Notes: generated from the sequence alone by a model not told the origin. A stretch of DNA of 64,000 bases from Bacillota bacterium (GCA_023458755.1 JAEWYE010000047.1:62001-126000); one strand, 5' to 3'; shown: positions 41,935-51,455, counted from the stretch's first letter. A program made the numbers and translations.

Positions 41935-41962
41935 AAGGCATGAGCAAGACAAAAAATGCCCT
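41935..41962 (-). terminator. Weak terminator after the dipicolinate synthase genes
   Basis: Minus-strand stem AGGGCAT/ATGCCTT with one G-T pair and a 14-base loop, followed by TTTTG. It lies about 105 bases after the dpaB stop; a second small stem CGCCGT/ACGGCG at 41905-41919 follows. Neither is strong. Confidence 0.4.
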
Positions 41963-42066
41963 GCATACTTTTTTGTGAGTAACTACCTTTTGACTTCCTA
42001 ATATTTTATTATCATAACATAGAATTGAGCATTATTACAACACTGAATTGAACAATTCAAGAAATC

Positions 42067-42639
42067 TTACAAAAAGACCGGCTGAAGCTGTCTTCCTTCA
42101 AGTGCTGCGTATGCCGCAGGAAGAAGTAAATCAAAATTTGCAACCAGTGAATACGGCTTTTTTTCCGGATCGTCCTGTGCTAAAGGTACGAAAAAAATAT
42201 TTTTACTGTTGAGCAGCCTTCCTATATTCTGAGCAGATGCCGCCAACGCATCATTTGTGGCCAGTGTGATCAAAACCGGAGTACCGATTCGCAAACTGGA
42301 TTTAACCGCCATTGTGACCGGGGTATCGGTAATGCCGTTTGCCAGCTTCGATAGAGTGTTGCCTGTGCATGGCGCAACAATCATCAAATCGACCATTTTT
42401 TTAGGTCCGATTGGCTCGGCATCTACTATTGTCTTAATAATTTTTCGATTACAGGTATCTTCTATCTCCCATATGAAGTCATCCGCCTTGCCAAATCTTG
42501 TGTCGGTATTGTACGCGTTGTAAGACATAACCGGTACAATCCCATAACCCTCTTCCGCAATTTTATGCAGCTGCTCCAATGCTTTCGAAAATGTGCAAAA
42601 GGACCCGCACATAGCAAATCCAAAAGTCTGCTTACTCAA
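42067..42639 (-). CDS. dpaB: Dipicolinate synthase subunit B
   Basis: Flavoprotein-like subunit of the enzyme making dipicolinic acid from dihydrodipicolinate in the mother cell; it is needed for spore heat resistance. Signatures: GFAMCGSFCTFSKAL near the N-terminus and APCTGNTLSKLANGITDTPVTMA. 190 residues. TTG 42639 with AGGTGA upstream is my start; GTG 42648 in the same frame is possible. It overlaps neither neighbour and follows dpaA by 12 bases (or 3). Confidence 0.93.
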   Translation of the reverse strand: MSKQTFGFAMCGSFCTFSKALEQLHKIAEEGYGIVPVMSYNAYNTDTRFGKADDFIWEIEDTCNRKIIKTIVDAEPIGPKKMVDLMIVAPCTGNTLSKLANGITDTPVTMAVKSSLRIGTPVLITLATNDALAASAQNIGRLLNSKNIFFVPLAQDDPEKKPYSLVANFDLLLPAAYAALEGRQLQPVFL

Positions 42640-42651
42640 AGCCCTCACCTC

Positions 42652-43512
42652 TCATAGTTCTTTCATATTGTAAATGGTGTTTTTAATGATTTCTCCGGCT
42701 GCTTTAGGTGCAACCCGTCCGGGCAGCGAGAGAGCCTTGATTACTTTAATGCCGCGCTTTTCGGCTGATTCATAATCAACACCGCCGGGTGACGATGCCA
42801 AATCGATCAGCAATGTATCAGATGAAATTTTTGACAATAGTTTGCGGGTAAAAACAAGGGCAGGAACTGTATTGTAAATAATATCATACTGTGCTTCCGT
42901 GCAGATTTCGTCCGTATGAATTGCGTCGCAACCTAAAGATTCTATCCAAGCCAAATCTGTTTGATTCCGTGCGCTCACCGTGACTTTTGCTCCAATACCT
43001 CGCAGCATCCAACTGAGCATCTTTCCGATTCGTCCATAACCAACCACCAAACATTTTGAACCGTTGATCGTGCCCGGATATTCTTTCATTGCAATCTCAA
43101 TTGCGCCCTCGGCTGTAGGCACAGAATTGCGGACTGCAAGTTCTTCTCTTGTAAAATAATCATAAGTATCAATTTCATCCCAAATATCACTTGTTTGATA
43201 AAGCTTTCCCATCATCCCGCCAAAAACTTCTTTGTTCTTCATCAATTCCGCAAAGCTGTCATCCAAAATGATTTTCTTGGCACAGTAAGGCGCGTTCAGG
43301 TGCCGTCCATCTGCGGTTACCGGCAGCGGCAAAACAATATTATCGCACAAAAGCGCAATATCATTCAGTTCCACCTTTTTTACGCCTTTTGTAAATTCTT
43401 CATTATCAAACCCATATACGTATACGCTGTATCCATCGGCAGCAATTGATTCCGCTAATGCTATCTGCCTTTTGTCGCCGCCAACAACTCCAAAGCTATT
43501 CATTTCAAACAT
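42652..43512 (-). CDS. dpaA: Dipicolinate synthase subunit A
   Basis: NAD(P)-binding subunit of dipicolinate synthase. N-terminal FGVVGGDKRQIALAESIAADGY, then the dinucleotide loop LVVGYGRIGKMLS (about residue 150) and YNTVPALVFTRKLL. 286 residues from ATG 43512. The start is uncertain because no good Shine-Dalgarno precedes any in-frame codon; ATG 43503 gives MNSFGVVGGDK. dihydrodipicolinate from DapA is its substrate, so dapA at 21.8 kb is its metabolic partner. Confidence 0.92.
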   Translation of the reverse strand: MFEMNSFGVVGGDKRQIALAESIAADGYSVYVYGFDNEEFTKGVKKVELNDIALLCDNIVLPLPVTADGRHLNAPYCAKKIILDDSFAELMKNKEVFGGMMGKLYQTSDIWDEIDTYDYFTREELAVRNSVPTAEGAIEIAMKEYPGTINGSKCLVVGYGRIGKMLSWMLRGIGAKVTVSARNQTDLAWIESLGCDAIHTDEICTEAQYDIIYNTVPALVFTRKLLSKISSDTLLIDLASSPGGVDYESAEKRGIKVIKALSLPGRVAPKAAGEIIKNTIYNMKEL

Positions 43513-43527
43513 ACTATAACGCCGCCG

Positions 43528-43584
43528 TTTCTCCACGCTATATAACAAGGGTAATAAAACAGATCATCATTATGCGTGGAGAAA
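43528..43584 (-). repeat. 11-bp perfect inverted repeat in the dpaA leader
   Basis: TTTCTCCACGC (43528-43538) and GCGTGGAGAAA (43574-43584) are perfect complements, 35 bases apart. On the minus strand the left arm carries GGAG, 18 bases before the likely dpaA start. It may fold as a stem-loop in the leader or act as an operator. Confidence 0.55.
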
Positions 43585-44059
43585 TGATAATCCGTTCTGA
43601 CTGTAATCTGAAACCAAACTACAGAAAAATAATTAAATATGTGACATTAACGTTCCTGTACTATCACATAGTATGGAAAATGAATCGGCAGTGTGATACT
43701 TTTCCAAATGAATTGTTCAGAGAATACATATTAAAATGGCGAAAAATAATATCTGGCATTATAAAAGTTGGATGTTGATTGGTTTACTTCAGAATCCAAA
43801 TAGAATTCTTGATTTTTATATGAAAATATTCAAAAAGGTGTTTATTTTATTTAAACAAAGCAATATAATATACAAGGTGTGCAAATTTTGGCTATACAAG
43901 AATTGCATGTATTACATGGAATGAACCTTTCCGGAGCAAAACAGGGTATCATCAACACCGCAGCCCTGCGGACATGGCACAAAAGATAACGCCGTAATCG
44001 GCAGAAATTGCATCCCGGTTCATATTAAATTGATTTACAATTAAGGAGCGCTTTTTGTT
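43585..44059. other. AT-rich intergenic gap between divergent dpaA and murC
   Basis: 475 bases, clearly richer in A and T than flanking genes. Short open frames on the plus strand (up to 43778 and 43736-43924) have no ribosome binding site, no family resemblance and biased residues, so I treat them as chance. The 3' end holds the murC leader. No riboswitch, tRNA or convincing sporulation promoter was found; a sigma-K site for dpaA would be expected nearby but I could not identify one. Confidence 0.55.
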
Positions 44060-45436
44060 ATGGAAAACAATGAGATTTTAGACAAAGTAAAAAAAATACA
44101 TTTTGTAGGCATTGGTGGCTCTGGTATGTGCCCCATCGCTGAAATTCTTCACAATAAAGGCTTTGAATTAACTGGATCAGATGTCAGCGAATCCGACACC
44201 CTGAACCGGATTCGCTCGTACGGTATTCCAGTCACAATGGGACATAAAGCTGAAAATATAGACGGTGCTGAATTGGTGGTATACACCGCTGCGGTTAAAA
44301 AAGATAATCCGGAACTGGTTGCGGCACAACAAAAACATATTCCAACAGTAGAGCGCTCTGTGATGCTGGGAATGGTTACCCGCAAATATAAAAATCCTGT
44401 GGCAGTCTCTGGTACGCACGGCAAAACAACCACAACTGCCATGATTACACAAATCTTCATCAATGCGGGAATTGACCCAACAGCAATTATTGGAGGCAAA
44501 TTGCCATTCATCGGCAGTAACGGCCGTGTAGGAAAATCGGATACCATCGTTTGCGAAGCATGTGAATATGTGGATACCTTTCTGCAACTTTCCCCCGCTG
44601 TCTCTGTTATCCTGAATATTGACGGCGACCATTTGGATTACTTCGGAACAGTGGAAAACATCATTAAATCCTTTCATCAGTTTGCCTGTCAAACTAGCAA
44701 GGTATTAATCGTGAACGGCGATAATGAAAACACCATGAAAGCGGTTCAAGGTATTGGAAATGCCAAAATTATTACCTTTGGATTTAACTCCAGCAATGAC
44801 TACTACGCCACAAATATCGCAGATAAGCAAAAGGCAAGAGAAACCTTTACGCTGATGAAAAAAGGACAGAATCTTGCCGATATTTCTCTCTCTGTACCGG
44901 GCAAGCACAATATATTCAATGCACTAGCGGCAGCTGCTGTGGCGGATTATATGGGCGTTTCCGCTGAAACGATTGCAGCCAGCCTTCATGAATTTACCGG
45001 CGTTCACCGCCGTTTTGAAGTTTTGGGCACTTACAATGGGGTTGTTGTGGCTGACGACTTTGCTCACCATCCAACCGAATTAACCGCTACGCTCACAGCA
45101 GCCATGCAGATGGGGTTCCGCAAAGTATGGGCCGTGTTTCAGCCACATACTTTTTCAAGGACCTATTTACTTCTGGACGAATTTGCGAAAGCACTCTCGA
45201 TTCCCGATCAGGTAGTTCTTTCTGAAATTTTGGCTGTACGTGAAGTAAACACTTACAACATTTATGCCAAAGATTTGGCTGCAAAAATCCCGGGCAGCGT
45301 TTGGTTTCAAACATTTGAGGAGATTACCGATTATATTACAAAAAATGTGCAGGAAGGCGATTTGATTCTCACCCTTGGCGGCGGCGATGTTTACAAATGT
45401 GCCAATATGATTGTAAATAAATTTAAGGAACAGTAA
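44060..45436 (+). CDS. murC: UDP-N-acetylmuramate--L-alanine ligase
   Basis: Adds L-Ala to UDP-MurNAc at the start of peptidoglycan precursor synthesis. The N-terminal dinucleotide fold IHFVGIGGSGMCPIAE, ATP-binding loop VSGTHGKTTTTAMI near residue 112, and C-terminal DDFAHHPTELTATL with FQPHTFSRT are standard. 458 residues, normal. AAGGAG precedes the ATG by about 11 bases. It stands alone rather than in an mra/dcw cluster. Confidence 0.97.
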   Translation: MENNEILDKVKKIHFVGIGGSGMCPIAEILHNKGFELTGSDVSESDTLNRIRSYGIPVTMGHKAENIDGAELVVYTAAVKKDNPELVAAQQKHIPTVERSVMLGMVTRKYKNPVAVSGTHGKTTTTAMITQIFINAGIDPTAIIGGKLPFIGSNGRVGKSDTIVCEACEYVDTFLQLSPAVSVILNIDGDHLDYFGTVENIIKSFHQFACQTSKVLIVNGDNENTMKAVQGIGNAKIITFGFNSSNDYYATNIADKQKARETFTLMKKGQNLADISLSVPGKHNIFNALAAAAVADYMGVSAETIAASLHEFTGVHRRFEVLGTYNGVVVADDFAHHPTELTATLTAAMQMGFRKVWAVFQPHTFSRTYLLLDEFAKALSIPDQVVLSEILAVREVNTYNIYAKDLAAKIPGSVWFQTFEEITDYITKNVQEGDLILTLGGGDVYKCANMIVNKFKEQ

Positions 45437-45460
45437 TCTTTATATTCTCTATAGCAAATA

Positions 45461-45494
45461 AAAAGGCGTCTTACACAATAGTAAGGCACCTTTT
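45461..45494. terminator. Bidirectional terminator between murC and mreB
   Basis: AAAAGGCGTCTTAC (45461-45474) and GTAAGGCACCTTTT (45481-45494) form a 14-position stem with one mismatch and one wobble pair. T tracts on both sides suit murC from the left and mreB from the right. Confidence 0.75.
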
Positions 45495-45557
45495 ATTATT
45501 ATTAAGAATATACCGTTTGAAATCATAAAAACATGCCGGGAAAAGCCCAATGATAAA

Positions 45558-46583
45558 TTAATAAACAGCACTTAATGGATTCATGACACCGTAAGTTTTG
45601 TTTTCCATGTCATCAATAAACTTAATTGCCGCCCCAGCTCCGTTTGCAACACAATTTTCCGGTTGTTCCGCAATATGAACCGGCATTTTCGTCTTTTTTG
45701 AAATCAAGGTATCGAAACCGAATAGCTGTGCGGAACCACCCGTTAATACAATACCGTCTGAATAAACATCGCCCATTAATTCCGGCGGAGTTTTTTCGAG
45801 CATATCCTGCATGGTACGGATAATCTGCATAGCAGGTTCAATTAAGGCTTCCAGCATTTCATCCGAGGATAGATCCGCCCATTGCGGCAGCCCGCTTAGC
45901 GCATTTCTGCCTTTCACACGAAAATGAAGAATATCCGTTCTTGGATAAACACATCCGATTTCAATTTTTGCCTTTTCGGCCATATGCTTTCCAATCACTA
46001 AATTATATTTTCTGCGCACATATTTAATAATTGCCTCATCAAATGCATTACCGGATACTTGAATCGAACGGGAAATCGCAACGCCGCACAGTGAAATTAC
46101 TGCCATATCTGTCGTTCCGCCGCCAATGTCAACTACCAGACACCCATGGGGAGTTGAAATATCCACTTTTGCGCCCAAGGCAGCCGCAACCGGTTCTTCG
46201 ATCAAACAAATTTTTCTCACACCGGCAGCACTAATCGCATCTACGACCGCACGTTTCTCCACCTCCGTGATTTGGCAAGGCACACTAACCACCACGCGCG
46301 GCATGAATATTTTATTGCTGCTTATTTTCTTTAAATAATGATTGATAACATATTGAGCAAGTCCAAAATCTGAAATAACACCGTTGCAAAGCGGATGAAC
46401 GACAGAAATTTTGTCGGATGTTCTTCCTACCATTGCATATGCTTCATTTCCGATTGCGACAATTTCATCCGTTTGCACATCAAATGCAATTACAGAAGGC
46501 TCATTTAAAATAATGCCTTTTCCATCCAAATAAATTTTTATGGTTGAGGTCCCGAGATCCATTGCAATATCCGTACCAAGCAC
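45558..46583 (-). CDS. mreB: MreB-family actin-like cytoskeletal protein
   Basis: Membrane-bound actin homologue that orients lateral wall synthesis. Phosphate 1 motif DLGTSTIKIYLDG, phosphate 2 VVDIGGGTTDMAVIS, adenosine motif VLTGGSAQLFG. 341 residues. mreC and mreD are absent next to it, so it may be the Mbl/MreBH-type second copy. GTG 46583 start with AAGGTGG seven bases upstream. It lies 73 bases after the end of comFC on the same strand. Confidence 0.93.
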   Translation of the reverse strand: MLGTDIAMDLGTSTIKIYLDGKGIILNEPSVIAFDVQTDEIVAIGNEAYAMVGRTSDKISVVHPLCNGVISDFGLAQYVINHYLKKISSNKIFMPRVVVSVPCQITEVEKRAVVDAISAAGVRKICLIEEPVAAALGAKVDISTPHGCLVVDIGGGTTDMAVISLCGVAISRSIQVSGNAFDEAIIKYVRRKYNLVIGKHMAEKAKIEIGCVYPRTDILHFRVKGRNALSGLPQWADLSSDEMLEALIEPAMQIIRTMQDMLEKTPPELMGDVYSDGIVLTGGSAQLFGFDTLISKKTKMPVHIAEQPENCVANGAGAAIKFIDDMENKTYGVMNPLSAVY

Positions 46584-46656
46584 CCATATCCCACCTTATC
46601 AAATTTTACATATCTTATTTTCATTATATTACACTAAATGTCGCTTTTCAATATAC

Positions 46657-47319
46657 TTATATCATAACTTCGGCTATAGCGGAGCAAATCACCTCTTTTG
46701 CATTAGCCTGAAACAGTTCTTTTGCACATTCCGAAAAAGTAGCTCCGGTCGTAACAATATCATCAATCAGCAAAACTGTTTTCCCGTTTATACAATTTGA
46801 ATCTATGACTTCATATACGCCTTTCACATTCTTTTTTCGTTCCCGCATACTTAATTTATGCTGCTCTTGATTGTCTGTTTTCTTAATCAGCAAAGGAACA
46901 TATGGCAAGTTCAATAGCTTTACAAGCTCAAGTGCAAGCAATTCTGACTGGTTATATCCTCGGCTTTTTTGTCTCTTCCGAGAAATCGGGACACAAGAAA
47001 CAATATCAATATGTAAAGTGCTAAAGCTTTCCATAATTAATGCCGCCATTTTTACTGCATAAAATGATGCATATTGTTTTTTACCATAAAATTTAAACTG
47101 AAGAATGGAATTACGAACCTTACCTTGATAAGAATACGGTACTGCACATGATATAGTCTTGCCGCAATTCGGTAATTTTATTCGCTTAACAGAATTAATC
47201 TGCTTGATTTCTTGATGACAACTCCCACATATTTGTAATCCGGCTGGAACAACTTGATTACAAAAAATACAATGCGGCGGAAAAAGCAAATCCATCAGCC
47301 AGTTCAATTTCTTATACAT
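46657..47319 (-). CDS. comFC: ComF-family phosphoribosyltransferase-like protein
   Basis: Competence-linked protein of 220 residues with an N-terminal zinc finger (CIFCNQVV, CGSCHQE, with later Cys) and a PRPP-binding motif VLLIDDIVTTGATFSEC near residue 180. In B. subtilis ComFC helps DNA uptake; comFA and other competence genes are missing here. The start overlaps the recD2 stop by 8 bases. The catalytic role is uncertain. Confidence 0.9.
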   Translation of the reverse strand: MYKKLNWLMDLLFPPHCIFCNQVVPAGLQICGSCHQEIKQINSVKRIKLPNCGKTISCAVPYSYQGKVRNSILQFKFYGKKQYASFYAVKMAALIMESFSTLHIDIVSCVPISRKRQKSRGYNQSELLALELVKLLNLPYVPLLIKKTDNQEQHKLSMRERKKNVKGVYEVIDSNCINGKTVLLIDDIVTTGATFSECAKELFQANAKEVICSAIAEVMI

Positions 47320-49522
47320 CGTTTACCTCTGTTAAAAAATAATATAGGCCGGAATATCTGCGTGTTTTTCGGTCATTTTCAACCATCTTTTGAATTGCGT
47401 TTTCTGTCCCAACTAAAATCAGTAAGTTCTTTGCTCGTGTAATCGCTGTATACAGCAAATTTCGATAGGACAATTGCGGAGCTCCGGAAAACATGGGTAT
47501 AATGACAGCTTGAAATTCATTTCCCTGACTTTTGTGCACCGTCATTGCATATGCCAACTCCAACTCTCCGGCGTTCTCTTTATCATATAAAACAAAACGG
47601 TCGTCCATCTGTACGGTAAGCGTACCGGCACGTTTATCAACATCCAACAGGATACCAATATCTCCGTTAAACACTCCCTCACCGGTAGTTCCATCCGACT
47701 TTGTCCATGGCAGGTTATAATCGTTTTTTATCTGCATAACCTTATCACTGACACGTAATAAATACCCATTTACAGAGATCTCATTTTTACTTTTATCCGG
47801 AGGATTAATTTCAGCCTGCAGCTTTTTATTTAACTCTATTGTACCCAGTTCACCTTTTCTTCCCGGAGCAAGAACCTGAATGTCTGCTTGCGGTGAATAG
47901 CCGTAACTGGCGGGCAAACGCTGGGCGTATAGCCCAAGAATAACGGAACTGATAGCTTTTGTATCGTTGTACCGTAAAAAGAAAAAATCATTGTTTCTAC
48001 TGCTTAATTCCGGCATTTGACCACCCACGATTCGATGCGCATTTGTTACAATCAGACTTTGCATAGATTGCCGAAAAATTTCTTTTAGCTGGACAACCGG
48101 CAGCATTCTTGTCGAAATTAAATCTCCTAAAACATTGCCGGCGCCTACAGACGGCAACTGGTCACAGTCCCCTACCAAAATCAGTCTGCATCCCAAAGGC
48201 AACGCCCGCAGTACACCTTCAAACAGAGAAATATCCACCATGGACATTTCATCAATCACCAGCGCATCACATTGCAACAAATTCTTTTCATTTTTTGCAA
48301 ATGCCGGTTGATCATCCGAATTCCACTCTACCTGCAGTAAACGATGGATCGTCTTGGCCTCTTTTCCGGTCAGTTCGGACATGCGTTTTGCAGCCCTGCC
48401 GGTCGGTGCGGCAAGCAGTACTTTTTCGCCTTTTATTTCCAATATTGTAATGATTGCGTTTAATGTTGTGGTTTTTCCGGTTCCCGGACCTCCGGTTAAA
48501 ATGAGGATTCCTTTCGAAAGTGCTTCGGTGATTGCTTGCTTTTGCCCTTGCGCATATTGGATATGAAACTTGTTTTCAATTGATATAATATAATCTTCTA
48601 TCCCTACAATCGACTGAGCAGGATAGCGCAGCATCATGTTTAGTCTTCCTGCTGAATAGCTTTCGGACTGATAGAGTTTCGGTGAAAAAGTAAACTCCCT
48701 GTCATTGAAAGTCTGTACAACAACACATGAGTTTTCTTTTAAATATTCCAGTTCTTTGGTAATAAGTTCCTGTTCCACACCCAGAAGTTTTGCGGCAGTA
48801 GTAATCAGTTTCTCTGTTGGCAAACAAGTATGTCCGTTATTTAGGTTATGCTTGAGAACATATTGAATTCCGGCTCGAATGCGGCACTCATCATCCTGCG
48901 GTTTGTCTAAAGATTCCGCAATTCCGTCTGCCCGATTAAAATCAATAGCCAAATTGTCCTCACAAAGGCAATACGGGTCTTCCTGTACACGCTCCGCGGA
49001 TTGCTGACCGTACGCTTTCCAAACTCGAACCGCTTCCTCCGGCGTAATACCAAATTTGCTTAAATAAAGCATGATTTCTCTTATACCGTAAATTTTTTGA
49101 AATTCCTCCCCTATTTTTACTGCTTTTGCCTTTGTTATACCCTTGATGGCACACAACCGTTCCGGATTATTTTCGATTATTTCAAGCGTGTGCTCCCCAA
49201 ACTCTTCAACTATTTTAGTCGCGGTAGCTGCTCCAATGCCTTTAATTGCACCGGATGCCAAATATTTTAGTATGGCAGCCGTGGTAGTCGGTTTTGAGCG
49301 CTCATAAGCCTCCGCTTTAAATTGCTGACCAAAACTGGGATGATTCACCCAGTTGCCAACAACTCGCAGCTCTTCGCCGACACTTACCCACGGTATGGTA
49401 CCAACTACGGTCACCAATTCATCGTTTATGTTAAGCTCAAGAATTGTATATTGATTTTTTTCATTTTGAAAAATGACCTGCTCTACAGAGCCGGTCATTT
49501 CTAGCAGCTTATCTTCCTGCAT
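47312..49522 (-). CDS. recD2: RecD2-type ATP-dependent helicase
   Basis: SF1B helicase found without RecBC; in B. subtilis it limits recombination and aids replication fork progress. 736 residues: N-terminal OB-like domain, helix-hairpin-helix repeats (GIGAATATKIVEEFG, ERLCAIKGITKAKA), Walker A TGGPGTGKTTTLN (about 350), VIDEMSMVDISLFE, and the late motif TVHKSQGNEFQAVIIP. GAGGG precedes ATG 49522. The gene pair comFC-recD2 overlaps by 8 bases. Confidence 0.95.
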   Translation of the reverse strand: MQEDKLLEMTGSVEQVIFQNEKNQYTILELNINDELVTVVGTIPWVSVGEELRVVGNWVNHPSFGQQFKAEAYERSKPTTTAAILKYLASGAIKGIGAATATKIVEEFGEHTLEIIENNPERLCAIKGITKAKAVKIGEEFQKIYGIREIMLYLSKFGITPEEAVRVWKAYGQQSAERVQEDPYCLCEDNLAIDFNRADGIAESLDKPQDDECRIRAGIQYVLKHNLNNGHTCLPTEKLITTAAKLLGVEQELITKELEYLKENSCVVVQTFNDREFTFSPKLYQSESYSAGRLNMMLRYPAQSIVGIEDYIISIENKFHIQYAQGQKQAITEALSKGILILTGGPGTGKTTTLNAIITILEIKGEKVLLAAPTGRAAKRMSELTGKEAKTIHRLLQVEWNSDDQPAFAKNEKNLLQCDALVIDEMSMVDISLFEGVLRALPLGCRLILVGDCDQLPSVGAGNVLGDLISTRMLPVVQLKEIFRQSMQSLIVTNAHRIVGGQMPELSSRNNDFFFLRYNDTKAISSVILGLYAQRLPASYGYSPQADIQVLAPGRKGELGTIELNKKLQAEINPPDKSKNEISVNGYLLRVSDKVMQIKNDYNLPWTKSDGTTGEGVFNGDIGILLDVDKRAGTLTVQMDDRFVLYDKENAGELELAYAMTVHKSQGNEFQAVIIPMFSGAPQLSYRNLLYTAITRAKNLLILVGTENAIQKMVENDRKTRRYSGLYYFLTEVNDV

Positions 49523-49578
49523 GTTTTTCCCTCAATATAAAAGTGAAGTTTTATCATTTATTTAGTATAATACATTCC

Positions 49579-49941
49579 TCATATATTTGCAAATTTTTGT
49601 TCTAATCTCTGTGTTAACTCTTGTTCCTTACAAATTTCGACAAACGGATACCGATTGCATATTGTCTTACATATTGCTTTAGTTTCATCATCCATATCAT
49701 AATCAAGACAAATCAGCTGTTTTTGTTCCGGCCCGCCCATCCATTTTATTTTTTCCACTGCACTTTTTAAAATAAATTCAGCGTCTTCTTCATGCCCCAA
49801 AATCGGAACAACCAACGTAATTGTTTTTGCGTGCCGCGGCTTGTATAGCCACATAATAAGTACACGGCAGAATTCTGTCAAGCCAATAATGACAAAGAGA
49901 ACTAGAATTATTTTGCTAATTATGTCCAGCACAGTTATCAC
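49579..49941 (-). CDS. Small membrane-anchored protein, unknown function
   Basis: 120 residues: one N-terminal membrane segment (IISKIILVLFVIIGLTEFCRVLIMWLY) and a cytosolic part with an alternating hydrophobic core (AKTITLVVPILGHEEDAEFIL, KQLICLDYDMDDETKAIC). The pattern resembles short clostridial proteins with a glycosyltransferase-like beta-alpha start, but no motif is firm. A GAGGTGATAACTGTG stretch gives GTG 49941. It ends 57 bases before the recD2 start, possibly cotranscribed with it. Function not assigned. Confidence 0.6.
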   Translation of the reverse strand: MITVLDIISKIILVLFVIIGLTEFCRVLIMWLYKPRHAKTITLVVPILGHEEDAEFILKSAVEKIKWMGGPEQKQLICLDYDMDDETKAICKTICNRYPFVEICKEQELTQRLEQKFANI

Positions 49942-49977
49942 CTCTATACATTTTATGTAAACACGGTGAAACTGCCA

Positions 49978-50010
49978 ATAAAAAGAGCTGCAACCGTTCC
50001 GTTACAGCCC
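49978..50010 (-). terminator. Terminator after metK
   Basis: Minus-strand stem GGGCTGTAAC/GTTGCAGCTC (50010-50001 with 49994-49985), ten positions with two G-T pairs, then TTTTTATT. It starts eight bases after the metK stop codon. Confidence 0.8.
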
Positions 50011-50017
50011 CAAAATC

Positions 50018-51199
50018 TTAATTCAGTGCTTTTTTGAGTGCATCTATTTTATCAGTCTTTTCCCACGCAACATTTAAGTCTTCACGCCCCATATGACCGT
50101 ACGCTGCCAGTTTACGGTAAATTGGCTTACGTAAATCTAAATCGCGTATAATCGCGGTAGGACGAAGATCAAACACCTTATTGACTGCAGCAGCAAGCGC
50201 TTCATTGGAATATGACGATGATCCAAAAGTATCAACCATAACAGATACCGGCCTTGCAACGCCAATCGCATAAGCAAGCTGAATCTCACATTTTTTTGCA
50301 AGGCTTGCCGCAACGATATTCTTTGCCACATAGCGGGCAGCATAGGCCGCAGAACGGTCAACTTTTGTCGGATCCTTACCGGAGAAAGCACCGCCGCCAT
50401 GCCTGCCGTAGCCGCCATAAGTGTCAACTATAATCTTTCGGCCGGTTAATCCGCTGTCGCCAACCGGTCCGCCGACAACGAAGCGCCCTGTAGGATTTAT
50501 ATAATACTTGGTACTCTCGTCTAAAAGATTGCTTGGAACAACTGGCTTTACAACATACTCCAAAAGATCATCATGAATACGTTCTAAAGTAACATCTGCG
50601 TCATGCTGTGTAGAAATCACAATCGTATCCACGCGAATCGGTTTTTCGCCGTCATACTCAATAGTAACCTGCGTTTTTCCGTCCGGTCTTAAATACGTGA
50701 GCGTGCTGTCTTTTCGAACTTTCGCAAGCCGCTTGGCAAGTTTATGCGCAAGTGATATGGAGAGCGGCATCAACTCCGGTGTTTCGTCACAGGCAAATCC
50801 AAACATCATCCCCTGATCACCGGCACCAATTTTATCATTTTCATCTGTGGCGCCGTTTTTTGCCTCATAAGACTCATTCACACCCATGGCTATATCTGGT
50901 GACTGCATGTCGATAGACGTAAGCACGCCACATGTATTGCCGTCAAAGCCATAAGCCGGATTATTATACCCAATGTCGCGAATTACATCACGTACGGTTG
51001 CCGGAATATCTACATAGCATTCCGTTGATATTTCACCCATAACGTGAATCAAGCCGGTTGTTGCAGTAACTTCACAGGCAACATGTGCCTGTGGATCTTG
51101 CTTTAAAATTTCGTCTAATACCGCATCTGAGATTTGGTCGCATACTTTGTCGGGATGTCCCTCTGTTACAGATTCCGATGTAAAAAAATGTTTTGCCAT
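50018..51199 (-). CDS. metK: S-adenosylmethionine synthetase
   Basis: Makes SAM from methionine and ATP. 393 residues: GHPDKVCDQISDAVLD near residue 13, GAGDQGMMFGFA, GGGAFSGKDPTKVDRSAAY. GGAGG precedes ATG 51199. Control is by a SAM-I riboswitch and terminator directly upstream. The start gives MAKHFFTSESVTEG, typical of Firmicutes. SAM feeds queA and the methyltransferases in the window. Confidence 0.97.
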   Translation of the reverse strand: MAKHFFTSESVTEGHPDKVCDQISDAVLDEILKQDPQAHVACEVTATTGLIHVMGEISTECYVDIPATVRDVIRDIGYNNPAYGFDGNTCGVLTSIDMQSPDIAMGVNESYEAKNGATDENDKIGAGDQGMMFGFACDETPELMPLSISLAHKLAKRLAKVRKDSTLTYLRPDGKTQVTIEYDGEKPIRVDTIVISTQHDADVTLERIHDDLLEYVVKPVVPSNLLDESTKYYINPTGRFVVGGPVGDSGLTGRKIIVDTYGGYGRHGGGAFSGKDPTKVDRSAAYAARYVAKNIVAASLAKKCEIQLAYAIGVARPVSVMVDTFGSSSYSNEALAAAVNKVFDLRPTAIIRDLDLRKPIYRKLAAYGHMGREDLNVAWEKTDKIDALKKALN

Positions 51200-51236
51200 A
51201 ATTTTATCCTCCTATAGTTATTATGTCCTGTAATAA

Positions 51237-51270
51237 TTTAAAAACGCCATTCGGAAAACCGAATGACGTT
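51237..51270 (-). terminator. Attenuator terminator of the metK SAM-I riboswitch
   Basis: Minus-strand stem AACGTCATTCGG/CCGAATGGCGTT (51270-51243), loop TTTT, followed by TTTTTA. It sits between the riboswitch and metK and is the expected off-switch when SAM binds. Confidence 0.85.
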
Positions 51271-51275
51271 AAAAA

Positions 51276-51380
51276 CTACCTCATCTATCGGCTTTTACCG
51301 CAGGAATTGGCACCTTGCACTCATGTAGGTTGCCGGACATCATAGGGCCTGTTCCCTCCGTCACTCTTGATAAGGGGCAT
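51276..51380 (-). ncRNA. SAM-I riboswitch (S box) of metK
   Basis: On the minus strand the conserved elements appear in order: CTTATCAAGAG, GACGGAGGGAAC, GGCCC(TATGA), the GATG(TCC)GGCAACC core, AAGGTGCCAATTCC, and GATGAGG at the end, forming P1 with the start (CTTATC with GATGAG). This matches the S box consensus and precedes a SAM synthetase gene, a standard target. Confidence 0.95.
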
Positions 51381-51397
51381 ATTAAATTTTACATGTT

Positions 51398-51403
51398 TAT
51401 TAT
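51398..51403 (-). promoter_or_regulatory. Extended -10 promoter of the metK leader
   Basis: Minus-strand TGGTATAAT has a perfect TATAAT (51403-51398) with the TGN extension just upstream. The -35 region is AT-rich without a clear TTGACA, as is common for extended -10 promoters. Transcript would start about ten bases before the S box. Confidence 0.55.
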
Positions 51404-51455
51404 ACCACAAAATCTAACAAAATAATATACAAATTAAAATAATTTGCAGAATTTG

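Noticed and set aside
43736..43924. Short plus-strand frames in the AT-rich gap before murC
   Set aside because: No ribosome site, strongly AT-biased residues and no recognisable family; best read as chance.
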